NCBI GenBank assembly: GCA_023375785.1
Contig: SZWC01000546.1
Span: forward strand, 191,260-255,259
Origin: Penium margaritaceum
Lineage: Eukaryota; Streptophyta; Zygnematophyceae; Desmidiales; Peniaceae
Length of the DNA stretch: 64,000 nt
Direction of reading: 5' to 3'
In this document: positions 38,116 through 49,275 of the stretch, in pieces
Layout of the letters: each line of letters opens with the position of its first letter
Position numbering within the stretch: position 1 is the first letter of the stretch
The notes under the pieces: model-generated
What the model saw: the letters and a program-made list of their open reading frames with translations, nothing else
Told to the model about the DNA's origin: nothing
Database searches by the model: none
Translations under genes and position numbers: made by a program

Positions 38116-38724
38116 TGTCAGAAGAATGCACATACGAGAACAGCAGTGGCAGAAGCAGGCAGAAGCATCAGAACACGCAAGCATACGTCAGCGAAGTGAC
38201 GTAGGCAAGGGCGGTCCAAGGAGTTAGTCGCGGGAGCTGATAGAAGCTGAGAGGTGAGATAGCTGGGGTAGACGGTTGATGTGAGAAGGAGTGCTGGCGA
38301 GATGAGTGATGATTGGCGGAGTGTGAGAGCTGAGCGAAGGAGCGAGAGTGAAGGAGCGAAGTGTTGAGAGGAGTTGGCGAAGACAAAGAATGTGAGGAGC
38401 AAGCAGAGCGAAGACACAAGGGCGAAGCCGCGGAACCAAAGGGGAACAGGATGAGTAGAACTGTTGTGGTTGACTCGAGGGAATGAATCTCCTTGGTGTA
38501 TATGGATTGAACAGGAGAAAGGTATGTGCAACGGCTCTTCCCACTAGCCAGACGTGGGTGACAGGTGTCACTTTTTTAGGGGATAACTCGGTCTCAATGG
38601 TCCTGAGATCCTACCGTTGGTGACCGAGATGGTTCGGACTTGAGCTTGAACCGTTATTGAGAAAAGGCGGATCTTTTCCTGGCTGAGTGACTAGAGTGAG
38701 TTTCGTTGATGCTAATTTCTGACA
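38116..38724 (-). repeat. 5' LTR of element 3 with adjacent primer site
   Basis: 609 bp, the same length as the other LTR. On the minus strand it begins TGTCAGAAATTAGC. The primer-binding site lies at 38104-38115, directly against its inner end. Confidence 0.9.
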
Positions 38725-41700
38725 GAAACAAGGTAGAATACTGGTTGATTGGTGTGGCTATTGTGCGCAAAGCCTTGACAAAGTTGGCATGTGCCACTAA
38801 CGATGACCACAAGGTTTACCAAGTGACTTTAAACGGCTATGAATCATAACACAGGTCAGCCACAGTCAGAGTGTCCAGTCACAGTGCAGATGTATTGGGC
38901 ATGACCTTACAATATTAAAAACAAGGTACAATACTGGTGGCTCGGTGTGGCTATTGTGCGCAATGCCTTGACAAAGTTGGCATGTGCCAGTGACCATGAC
39001 CACAAATGTATCCAAGTGATTTTTACTTCTATTCATCATAACACGAGTTAGCCACGGTCAGAGTATCCAATCACAGTACATGTGTACTGGGCATGACCTT
39101 GCAGGTACAAACAAGGTAGAATACTGGTGGCTCGGTGTGGCTATTGTGCGCAATGCCTTGACAAAGTTGGCATGTGCCAATGATCATGACCACAAAGGTA
39201 TCCAAGTGACTTATAGTTCTATTGATCATAACACGAGTCAGCCATAGTCAGAGTGTCCATTCACAGTGCAGATGTACGAGGCATGATCTTGTAGGTACAA
39301 ACAAGGTAGAATACCGGTGGCTCGGTGTGGCTACTGTGCGCAGTGCCTTGATGAAGTTTGCATGTGCCTCTGACCATGACCACAAATTTTACCAAGTGAC
39401 TTTAACTTCTACGAATCACAACACAAAAGTCACGGTCAGAGTACCCAATCACAGTGCACATCTAATATGCATGACCTTGCATGTATAAACAGGGTAAAAA
39501 ACCGGTGGCTTGGTACGACTATTGTACGCAATGCCCTGACAAAGTTGGCATGTGCCACTGACCATGACCACAAATGTATCCAAGTGACTTTTACTTGTTT
39601 TGATCATAACACGAGTCTGCCACGGTCAGAGTGCCCAATCAAAGTATAGATTTGCTAAGCATGATCTTGCAGATACAAACAAGGTACAATACTGGAGGCT
39701 CGGTGTGGTTATTTTGCGCAATGCCCTGATAAAGTTGGCATGTGCCACTGACCATGACCACAAAGTTTACCAAGTGACTTTAACTCCCACGAATCGTAAC
39801 ACGAGTCAGCCACGGTCTGAGTGTCCAGTCACAGTGCAGATGTACTAGGCATGATCTTACAGGTACAAACAAGGTAGAATACTGGTGGCTCTGTGTGGCT
39901 ATTGTGCGCAATGCCTTCACAATGTTGGCATGTGCCACTGACCATGACCACAAAGTTTACCAACTGACTTTAACTTCTTTAAATCGTAACACGAGTCAGC
40001 CACAGTCAGAGTGCCCAATCACAGTTCAGATGTACTAGGCATGACCTTACAGGTATAAACAAGGTAAAAAACCGGTGGCTTGGCACGGCTATTGTGCGCA
40101 ATGCCTTGAAAAAACTGGCATGTGCCACTGACCATGACCACACACTTTACCAAGTACCTTAAACGGCTATGAATCATAACACGAGTCAGCCACGGTCAGA
40201 GTGTCCAATCACAGTGCAGACATATTGGACATGACCTTGCATGTATAAACATGGTAGAATACTGGTGGCTCGGTGTAACTATTGTGCGCAATGCCTTGAC
40301 AAAGTTGGCATGTGCCACTGACCATGACCACAAAGTTTACCAAGTACCTTAAACGGCTATGAATCATAACACGAGTCACTCACGGTCAGACTTTCTAATC
40401 ACAGTGCAGATATACTGGGCATGACCTTTACAGGTATAAAAGAAGGTAGAATACTAGTGGCTTGGTGTGGCTATTGTGTGCAATGCCTTGACAAAGTTGG
40501 CATGTGCCACTAACCATGTCCACAAATGTATCCAAGTGACTTTTACTTCCATTGATCATAACACAAGTCAACCACAGTCAGAGTATCCAATCACAGTGCA
40601 GATGTACTAGGCATGATCTTTCAGGTACAAACAAGCTAGAATACTGGTGGCTTGGCACGGCTATTGTGTGCACTGCCTTGAAAATGTTGGCATGTGCCAC
40701 TGACCATGACCACAAAGTTTACCAAGTACCTTAAACGGCTTTGAATCATAACACGAGTCAGCCACGGTCAGATTGTCCAATCACAGTGCAGATGTACTAG
40801 GCATGATCTTGCAGGTACAAACAAGGTAGAATAGTGGTGGCTCGGTGTGGCGATTGTGCGCAATGCCTTGACAAAGGTTGCATGTGCCTTTGACCATGAC
40901 CACAAAGTTTACCAAGTGACTTTAACTTACACTAATCATAACACGAGTGAGCCACGGTCAGAGTACCCAATCACAGTGCACATCTAATATGCATGACCTT
41001 GCAGGTATAAACAGGGTAAGAAAACCGGTGGCTTGAAACGGCTATTGTGCGCAATACCTTGACAAAGTTGGCATGTGCCACTGACCATGACCACAAAGTT
41101 CACCGAGTACATTAAACGGCTATGAATTATAACACGAGTCAGCCACGGTCAGAGTGTCCAATCACAGTGCAGATATACTAGGCATGATCTTGTAGATATA
41201 AACAAGGTAGAATACTGGTGGCTCGGCGTGGCTATTGTGCGCAATGCCTTGAAAAAGTTGGCATGTGCCAAAGACCATGACCACAAATGTATCCAAGTGA
41301 CTTTAACTTATATTGATCATAACACGAGTCAGCCACGGTCAGAGTGTCCAATCACANATGTGCCACTGACCATGACCACAAAGTTTACCAAGTACCTTAA
41401 ACAGCTATAAATCATAACACGAGTCAGCCACGGTCAGAGTGTCCAATCACAGTGCAGATGTACTAGGCATGATCTTATAGGTACAATCATGGTAGAATAC
41501 TGGTGGCTCGGTGTGGCTATTGTGCTCAATGCCTTGACAAAGTTGGCATGTGCCACTGACCATGACCACAAAGTTTACCAAGTGACTTTAACTTCTACGA
41601 ATAGTAACACGAGTAAGCCACAGTCAGGGTACCCAATCACAGTTCAGATGTACTAGGCATGACCTTACAGGTATGAACAAGGTAAAAAACCGGTGGCTGG

Positions 41701-41829
41701 GCACGGCTATTGTGCGCAATGCCTTGAAAAAGTTGGCAAGTGCCACTGACCATGGCCACAAAGTTTACCAAGTACCTTAAACGGCTATGAATCATAATAC
41801 GAGTCAGACACGGTCAGAGTGTCCAGTCG
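38725..41829 (+). repeat. 190-bp satellite, block D
   Basis: About 16 monomers of types A, B and C in forward orientation. A single N at 41357 sits in a shortened monomer (ATCACA, N, ATGTGCC), so one or more monomers may be missing. The block ends GTGTCCAGTC at the composite insertion. Confidence 0.95.
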
Positions 41830-41871
41830 GAAGCCCAACTGACGATAGCTGATAACAAACCGCATGCAACC

Positions 41872-44800
41872 TGCACAGTTCGCAACAACCTCTATCGTCT
41901 GCAAATTCCTCGCACACCAGCAATCTTTGCTGTTGAAGCCGACACTCAACCCTCCACCTGTGACTGCCGCATCCTCTCACATCCTCTACTATTGCATCAT
42001 CATCGCCTTGGTCATCAAAATTTCAATGCGCTTCTCCGTGTTCAGGCCAAAAAAATGGTAAAAGGCCTACCATTGCTCTCCCCACTAACTCGTCTTGCAT
42101 GACCATCCTACACTGCTTGCAGTCTTGGGAGATTAAAAGCATCCCCTCACCCTCCTCGAGCCGCTCGAACAGCAAGAACTCTTGACATCCTCTACATGGA
42201 TCTTGTGGGACCAATTCGTCCCACCTCCCTTCAAGGCCATGAGTACTTCCTCACCATTGTGGACGACCATTCTCGCTTTGGCGCCACAATCCCTCTCAAG
42301 TCTAAAGCCGATGCCAAGCCTGCCTTCGTCAAGTGGTCAAAGTATTAGATGAGTCGCCTCAACCGGTCCATTGGTAAAATCCGGACAGACAGAGGTAGTG
42401 AATTCCTATCTCATGAGCTCCGTGTATTCCTGGCAGAACACGGCATTGGGCATGAGATGAGTGTCCCAGAAGCACCCAAGTAGAACGGAGTGGTAGAAAG
42501 ACAGAATGGTGTCCTGGCCGCTCTCACGCGCACTCTACTTGTGCATGCCGGAGTGCCGGAAACCTTCAGGACCTATGCATTCCGCTATGCCACCAGGGTA
42601 CACAATGTTTATCCAGCCAAGCATCTTCCCGACATCACCCCAGTAGAACTCTGGCTGGGATATACGCCAGATGTCTCCAAGCTTCGAGTCTAGGGTTCCA
42701 CAGCCTACGTCCTACTCTTTCAATTTGACCGAGCTCACGCGCGTCTCTCCAAATTTGGGCCACAAGCCTCGCGCTGCATGTTCGTTGGATTCGCCCTCAA
42801 CTCCCCTAGCTACTTATTCTATGAGCCGGACCTTAAACAGGAAACACATAGCATAGATGTCCATGAAATTACTCCTTTGTTCCGGCAATCCGCGCCAATC
42901 TCCACTACTCCTCTTACCTGGACACTCTTTCCTGAACAAGCTATAATGCCTACAACTCCGGCCACCTTACCTCTTGCAGTCGCTCCTGCCATACCAGCAA
43001 CTCCTCCAACAGTATCCACTCCACCAATCTTCTCTCCTACACACACTCCCACACAACCACGACCAATGGCACTACCACCACTCACTCCTCTCACTCTTAA
43101 CGCTGATTTTCAATCCATCTCAGAACATCTGCCAACACTCGGAAGAACGCTTCCCTCAGCAACACTAGTCCCTCCTCCAGCCGCAGCAGCACCAGCACCA
43201 ACAATAACAATAGCAGACACAGAAGAACCTACAACAACTACAGCATCTGGGGTACCAGTCCCGAGAATGACACTAGTAGCAGAACTGGTGCTCCCATAGT
43301 CTACCAGAAACAGAGCAGCAGCCTCGCTTATCACCCTAACTGACACAGACAGAGACCTTGACATCCAGGAGGATCGCCAGGTGGAGCTTCTTCAAACCTC
43401 CTTCCTGCCCTCCTGGATTGCAGCTGGAGACGGTCTCATCTCTCTTCGACGAACAACTCCTCCCATTAATCCTGGACGACGACGCTATCCTCGACTTCCT
43501 CTACTCAGCACCACCACTACCACAGCTCCCATTGCCACCCCTAGAAAATATGCGGAGGCTGTAAATGGGCCCCAAGCAGACCAATGGCGAGCCGCCATTG
43601 CCAACGAACTGGCCTCCTTTAAGGCTACCTCCACCTACACTGATGTACCTCGACCAGCTCACACCAATGTGGTCACAGGGAAATGGGTCTTCCGTGTTAA
43701 GACTCATCTAGGGAAGCCACTAGAATTTAAAGCTCGTTATGTGGCAAAGGGGTTCTCACAGTGATATGGCGTGGACGTCTTTGACACCTTCTCACCCACT
43801 GCCAAGCTGACCACCCTACGAGTCCTACTACACATTACGGCCACTAAAGACATGGAACTACATGCCATGGACGTGTCCACGGACTTTCTTCAAGGAGATC
43901 TGAACGAAACTTTCTACCTGGCGTATCCGAAGGCTACACACCAGACCAGCCCAACACTCTCTGGAAGCTACATCGCCTAGTCTATGGGCTCAAACAATCC
44001 CCTCGAGAATGGCATGCCAAAACTCCGAGCAACTCTCGTTTACCTGGGATTCACGGTTTCCACTGCCGATCCCAGTCTGTTCCTCCGTTCTTGACCAGAT
44101 GAGCAGACCTATATTATGGTCTATGAGGACGATCTTGCTCTCACCTCCAACAATCCTCGTGCTCTCGAGGATCTGAAGCAAGCACTCCTGGGACGTTCCA
44201 CCACGAAAGACCGTGGGGAACTGACCCATTACATGGGAATTGACATCAAGAGGGACCGGGAGAAGTGACTCATCACTCTGTCCCAAGAACCCTACATTGC
44301 CTCACTCCTGAAGCACTTCAGACTTGAGAACAACAACGGAGCTCCAACCCCCATGACGGTGGATCACAAACTTATCTCACCAGCATACACAGTCTCATCA
44401 CCTTCCCCAGAATCCTATCCTGAACTGGTGGGATCACTGATGTATGCTATGGTCTGCACTCGCCCCGACCTTGCTTTCCCCCTCAGTGTTCTGTCACGAT
44501 ACGTTGGAGAATGAAACCACACTGACCAACACTGGAAGGCAGCAAAGCGAGTTTTGAGGTATCTAGGAGAGGCTGCCTCCTTCCATCTTGAGCTGGGGAG
44601 AACTCAGCCGATAACATTAGAAGGATACAACGACTCCTCCTGGGCAGATGATCACGCCAACCAAAAATCATCACAAGGCTACGGCTTTCACCTTGACTGT
44701 GGACTGATCAGCTGCCGATCAACCAGGTCCTCTTCTGTTTCACTTTCATCCTATGAAGCAGAACTGTACGCAGGAACCATGGCTGCCCAAGAAGCCATCT

Positions 44801-45087
44801 GGCTAAAACACCTACTGCAAGACCTTTGATATCCGCAACCACTCCCAGTCCTATGGTGTGAAAATCGAAGCACCATCGCTCTCACAGAGAATCCAGTCTA
44901 CCATGGACGAACCAAGCACATTGAATTTCACTACTTCTTCATCAAGGAGAAGGTGCAGGCAGAGGAACTCTTGGTTCAGTATGTAGCCTCAAAGGCCAAC
45001 AGGACTGTCATCTTCACGAAAACCCTAGAACAGGCCCAACATGCAACAATGGTACATCTTCTAGGTCTCAGGACCAGAGATACCTGA
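41872..45087 (+). pseudogene. Copia (Ty1-type) pol pseudogene, 5'-truncated
   Basis: Domains appear in Copia order. A GAG-pre-integrase remnant (HHRLGHQNFNALL, about 42000) precedes the integrase core, with MDLVGPI (about 42196), D in RTDRGSEF (42388) and E in NGVVERQNG (42496), i.e. D-X35-E. Reverse transcriptase follows from about 43549 (KWVFRVKTH, ARYVAKGFSQ, VYGLKQSP), then RNase H (DSSWADD near 44640, SSYEAEL near 44755) and the C-terminal KHIEFHYFFIKEKV. The catalytic YVDD box reads YEDD (44122-44133). Gag and protease are absent and no 5' LTR is visible. At least nine in-frame TAG/TGA stops and several frameshifts (for example near 43930-44030) make it non-functional. Stops sit where Gln, Arg or Trp would be expected. 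It ends 31 bp before an LTR. Confidence 0.93.
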
Positions 45088-45118
45088 AGCTTCCACGCTG
45101 GTTCCCCTTCACGAGGGG

Positions 45119-45639
45119 TGTCGGAAATGAAGAAGAGAAATCAGCGTGAAGACTGGAGCACATCCGAGCACCCACAATAAAAGAACCGCACGAATCTCAA
45201 TGGACACGCACAATCGAGATCCGTGCACCGACACTATCATGTCCCAAAGTCTCAGAGAAATCCGACAAGCTGCGCTCCGGTAAAACCATCGCAACACGTC
45301 TCTCGAAGAACACGAACTAGCGCTTCCACCTCGCAAGGGTCTTAGCGAAGCCCAAGAAACACTACTTTAAGGTAGCTTAGATCAATGTACTCTTGCTTCC
45401 ACTATTCCATCAATCAATCATTTCTCTTCATCACTCTCGCAACCGTCATCGCTTCCATCCTCGGCCGGCTGCCTGTCTCGCAACGCTCACTTCCAAAACT
45501 TGTTACTGCCAACCTGCTCAACGCATAACTTGTGCCAATCAGCGCCACGAGCCTTCCTGTGTCGCACTCTTCCCTCCTCAAAATCCTGACACCTCCCTCT
45601 TCCCCTACAGCTCCAGTGCCATCGGCATCCCCGGCGGCA
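45119..45639 (+). repeat. 3' LTR (or its 5' part) of the Copia pseudogene
   Basis: After a short G-rich tract, GAGGGG (45113-45118), the sequence starts TGTCGGAAATGAAG, matching the TGTC starts of elements 1-3. The promoter-like AACACTACTTTAAGGTAGC (about 45358) and the following C/T-rich stretch resemble element 1's LTR. The right end cannot be fixed because a contig join falls at 45640. Confidence 0.7.
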
Positions 45640-46064
45640 NGAGATCCGTGCACCGACACTATCATGTCCCAAAGTCTCAGAGAAATCCGACAAGCTGCGC
45701 TCTGGTAAAACCATCGCAACACGTCTCTCGAAGAACACGAACTAGCGCTTCCACCTCGCAAGGGTCCTAGCGAAGCCCAAGAAACACTACTTTAAGGTAG
45801 CTTAGATCAATGTACTCTTGCTTCCACTATTCCATCAATCAATCATTTCTCTTCATCACTCTCGCAACCGTCATCGCTTCCATCCTCGGCCGGCTGCCTG
45901 TCTCGCAACGCTCACTTCCAAAACTGGTTACTGCCAACCTGCTCAACGCATAACTTGTGCCAGTCAGCGCCACGAGCCTTCCTGTGTCGCACTCTTCCCT
46001 CCTCAAAATCCTGACACCTCCCTCTTCCCCTACAGCTCCAGTGCCATCGGCATCCCATGCGGCA
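45216..46064 (+). repeat. 425-bp direct duplication across an assembly join
   Basis: 45216-45639 and 45641-46064 are nearly identical (425-bp offset, a handful of substitutions) and meet at a single N (45640). This is the pattern of overlapping contig ends or two alleles placed in series, so it is probably not a biological tandem duplication. Confidence 0.85.
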
Positions 46065-46419
46065 GCACTACCGGTGGATCATCCACCGTCCCGAGGTGGA
46101 CTGAGAGTTGCACCGGCCTCCCCTCCCCTCCCGGATTTGCCAGCCGCGCCGGGGGCGACACCAGCTCCGGTGGATAATCCACCTGCCATCCCTGAGTCTA
46201 CACATGCAAGAGTCCTCCCTACCGGGGCCCGCGGGCCATTGGTTGATACGGCACCTGTCATGCCTCCAACACCGTGCGGCACGCTTCCTCCCGAATCCGG
46301 CGTCCGGTCACCACGACCTCCACAGGCACGGCAGACCCAACCATCACATGCAGCTCCTCCAGGCGCACACGGACTGATGCCCTCCAACCAGTGGAGGGTG
46401 ACGAGCAGCACCAGGCCGA

Positions 46420-49275
46420 GTCTGCGGATGGACGAGCGCCCCACCACCGGAGACCTCTGAGGAAATGCGACGTCGCCTCCTGGCCCTGGCGCCTGGGGGC
46501 GACCTGGAGCACTGGCAGCAGGAGTCACCAGTCAAAACATACGAGTGGTCAGATTGGACACGAGCCCAAGTCCTATCTGGTGGCCGCACCATGGTGGAAA
46601 TTTACCCGGACGTCCATGTTTGCTCCAATGCCCAAGCCACGCTCGACAAGTATGTGTGGCTGTAGGGGCGGCTCTAGAGGCGTGAGGATGACGCATACTT
46701 ACTGCGCTGGTACACCCCGATGATGCTGCGCGACAAACTCATCATGCAAGGACAATACCGAATGCACGCACGCTCCGCCACCATATATGAGACTCTCGTC
46801 CCACAGGTCTACTTGGTATGATTGAAGAAGCAGATTGGGGAGGCTGTTGCCACACGTGGGACTTGCATCTGCCATCACCCTCCCCAACGAATCCACCAGC
46901 CCCGCGTCGTGTGTGCCCGCCTCTGTGCACCAATGGAGAGGGTTGTAATTGACTTTCATGGCCCCCTCCGTACCTCCCAACCCAAGAACGTGTACTGGAT
47001 TCTCGGCATCGACCACATGACCAAGTGGGTCATGGCTCGGGCGGTCCCCAAGGCCGACACAGCACACGCCACAGCGTTCTTGAAGGAAAAAGTCATATAC
47101 TGGGGAGGTGGATGCAAGATCATCCAGTGTGACAGTGGCTTGCACTTAGCAGGGACATTCGCAGAAGTGGCGGCGTACTTCAACATCAAGATTGAAAATG
47201 GGGCACCATACCGGCCGCAGGCGCAAGGCCAGGTCGAGCGTATGGATGGGGCAATCACGCAGACCATCTGGAGTTTGTTGGATGACAATGCACCCTGGGA
47301 CGAGCAGCTAGAAGACATCGTCTATGAATACAACCTCACACCTCATTCGTCTACCACCTTCTCACCCTACATGTTGCGTCACGGCCAGCAACATTGGACC
47401 ATGGCTACCATGCCGCTCATGCCTGACGCGCTGATGCCGCCACGGGAAGAGGGTGCGACCGTGGCCAAAGGGGTGGAATTCATGAAACAACGAGGTGCCT
47501 GGCTTCAAAGGTGCCTCCAAGAGGCTCAAACTCGGGGGTATGTCGCAGCACAGCGCGGGGTAGACCGTACTAACGCCGGCCTCATGATCGACGACTTCCA
47601 GGTTGGTGACGGTGTGCGGCCGAAGCGGTAGGAGGTGGGCAGGGCGCGACAAAATGAAGCGATACTCCTGGACCAGTGTTACCAGGTTTGGGCCGTACAT
47701 GGAGTATATGTGTGGCTCGAGGGCCGCCACACTTCCAGCATCATGATGCGACGTGAGCGACTTGAAAAGCTCCCGGTCCGCTGGCAGGCCCTCGCGGCCG
47801 GGCGACACCCGCCCCGCATCAATATCGATTACGACGTGGAGGAAGTGGCAGCTAAGTTTGCAGGGATGCCTCAGTCTCCCTATCGCCCACACCGCCCTCC
47901 TCCACCAGTCACCACAATTGCAGTTCCTGCGGCCAACAGACCTGAGCCTTTGGCCGGGGGGACCCGGCTTGTTTCGTCAGGTATTGGGATGCATTCCCTG
48001 GTACATCAAGACAAGGAAGCACACAAGCAGGAAGCTGGGGTAAGCGCAACACCACAACAAGAGGAGCAGCAAGAAAGGGCAACGGAGGAAGGGGCAGGAC
48101 ATGCTGTGGCAGAGATGGAAGGCATCACCAAGAAGCGATGTCTGGCCGGGAAAGATAAGCTCGCTACCCGGCGGCCCAGGACCACTAAGGAGGCGCCGTC
48201 AGGGATTGTACCAGAAGTCTAGCAACAGCTGCCTCCCTGCGAGGCCGCGGTAAATGTGGTGCCTGAGGCTCCGGGGTAACCAGTGTCGAAAGCAAAGCAG
48301 GCATACTAGAGTCTCGGAGCGGCACCTTGTGCAGTAACGACAGCCACGCGACAAAGGCGGGCGCAGCGGCCACACGCTGCGACAATACCACATATGACAG
48401 ATGATCAACCCGCATCGACGGTGGCAGATGCTGGACATAGCCTGGGCCTATTGCTATCGACCGCGACAACATCAAGAGTGCGTCTCGGGAGACCCCGGCA
48501 GTAGAGACAGGAGGCGCTTCCTTCTACGACAGCTGCACTCGGCGCGGCGCTGGGAGCGCCAGCACCATTGGAAGCAACAGCAGAGCAGCGCAAGCGGGAG
48601 GTCCTGCCTTTTGCGGCAACTACACCCGGCGCGGCATCCGGAGTGCCAGCGCCACCTGCAGCTGGAGCAGAGCAGTGGGGACAAGATGTACTGCCTTCTA
48701 CGGCAGCTGCATCTTGCGAGGCGCCTGGAGCGCCAGCACCATCGGCAGCAGCAGCAGAGAAGCGGGAGCAAGAGGTATTGCCTTATATGGCAGCTGCACC
48801 CGCCACGGTGCCTAGGGCGCAAGCACCACTAGTAGCAGTAGCAGAGCAGCGGGGACAGGAGGTGCTGCCTTCTGTGGCAGCTGCACCTGGCGCGGCGCCC
48901 GGAGCGTTAGCATCATCGGCAGCAGAGCAGCGGGAGCAGGAGGCGCTGCCTTCTATAGCAGCTGCACCCGGTGCGGCACCCGGAGTGCCAGTACCACCAA
49001 CAGCAACAGCAAAGTAGCAGGGATAGGAGGTACTGCCTTCTATGACAGCTGCACCCGGCGTGGCGCCCAGAGTCACGCCAGGCGCCGGGCGACCGGCGTG
49101 GCTCACCGTCCTGCTCACTCTCCAAGTCGTCGGGCACCGTGAAGTTGGTGGGCTAGCACCGCCTCCCACTTCCCTTGTACTGACGGCACAGCCACACGTT
49201 GCAGCGCACGAGCATCTCCAGCGTGCTGACGCTAAGGCGGCGCAAGCACATCCACCACTGTGGACCAAGCCGTAA
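46420..49275 (+). pseudogene. Ty3/Gypsy-type integrase region with long repeat tail, stop-riddled
   Basis: One frame without any frameshift runs from about 46420 to 49275. It carries ten internal stops: TAG at 46663, 46675, 47629, 48220, 48307, 48502, 49015 and 49024, TGA at 46819, and TAA at 48277. The integrase core shows D in VVIDFHGPL (46951), D in QCDSGLHLAG (47131) and E in GQVERMDGA (47236), one residue shorter than the classic D-X35-E. TPHSSTTFSPYMLRHG, typical of Ty3/Gypsy integrases, follows. A degenerate Cys/His finger (CICHHPP) precedes it, and an SH3-like segment (GDGVRPKR ... QVWAVHGVYVWLEGR) follows. Reverse transcriptase and RNase H are missing upstream. The C-terminal half is Ala/Pro/Gln-rich with 29-residue repeats. 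A Ginger-type DNA transposon is a less likely alternative. Confidence 0.75.
48490..49075 (+). repeat. 87-bp (29-residue) tandem repeats, about seven copies
   Basis: Copies centre on CTGCCTTCT...GCAGCTGCACC near 48514, 48604, 48691, 48778, 48865, 48946 and 49033 (spacing 81-90 bp, always a multiple of three or nearly so). They encode variants of EQRGQEVLPSVAAAPGAAPG followed by a short Pro/Ala linker. Conservation of frame and of the core motif suggests the repeats were once translated as part of the preceding frame. Confidence 0.88.

Larger units (their letters stand above)
34941..38724 (-). mobile_element. LTR element 3, non-autonomous, minus strand
   Basis: Two 609-bp LTRs (34941-35549 and 38116-38724) start TGTCAGAAG and end CTGACA or CTCACA on the plus strand. 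Orientation is set by the primer site: GCTCTAATACCA at 38104-38115 is the complement of a TGGTAT(T/C)AGAGC site next to the right LTR. Six C at 35550-35555 form a polypurine tract on the minus strand next to the left LTR. Target duplication is CAAAC (34936-34940) versus GAAAC (38725-38729). The 2.6-kb interior lacks recognisable pol domains. Confidence 0.9.

Noticed and set aside
48185-49268. Minus-strand Cys/Arg-rich frames that look like zinc-finger repeats.
   Set aside because: Complement of the GCAGCTGCACC-rich 87-bp repeats; the plus strand keeps the 29-residue frame, the minus strand does not.
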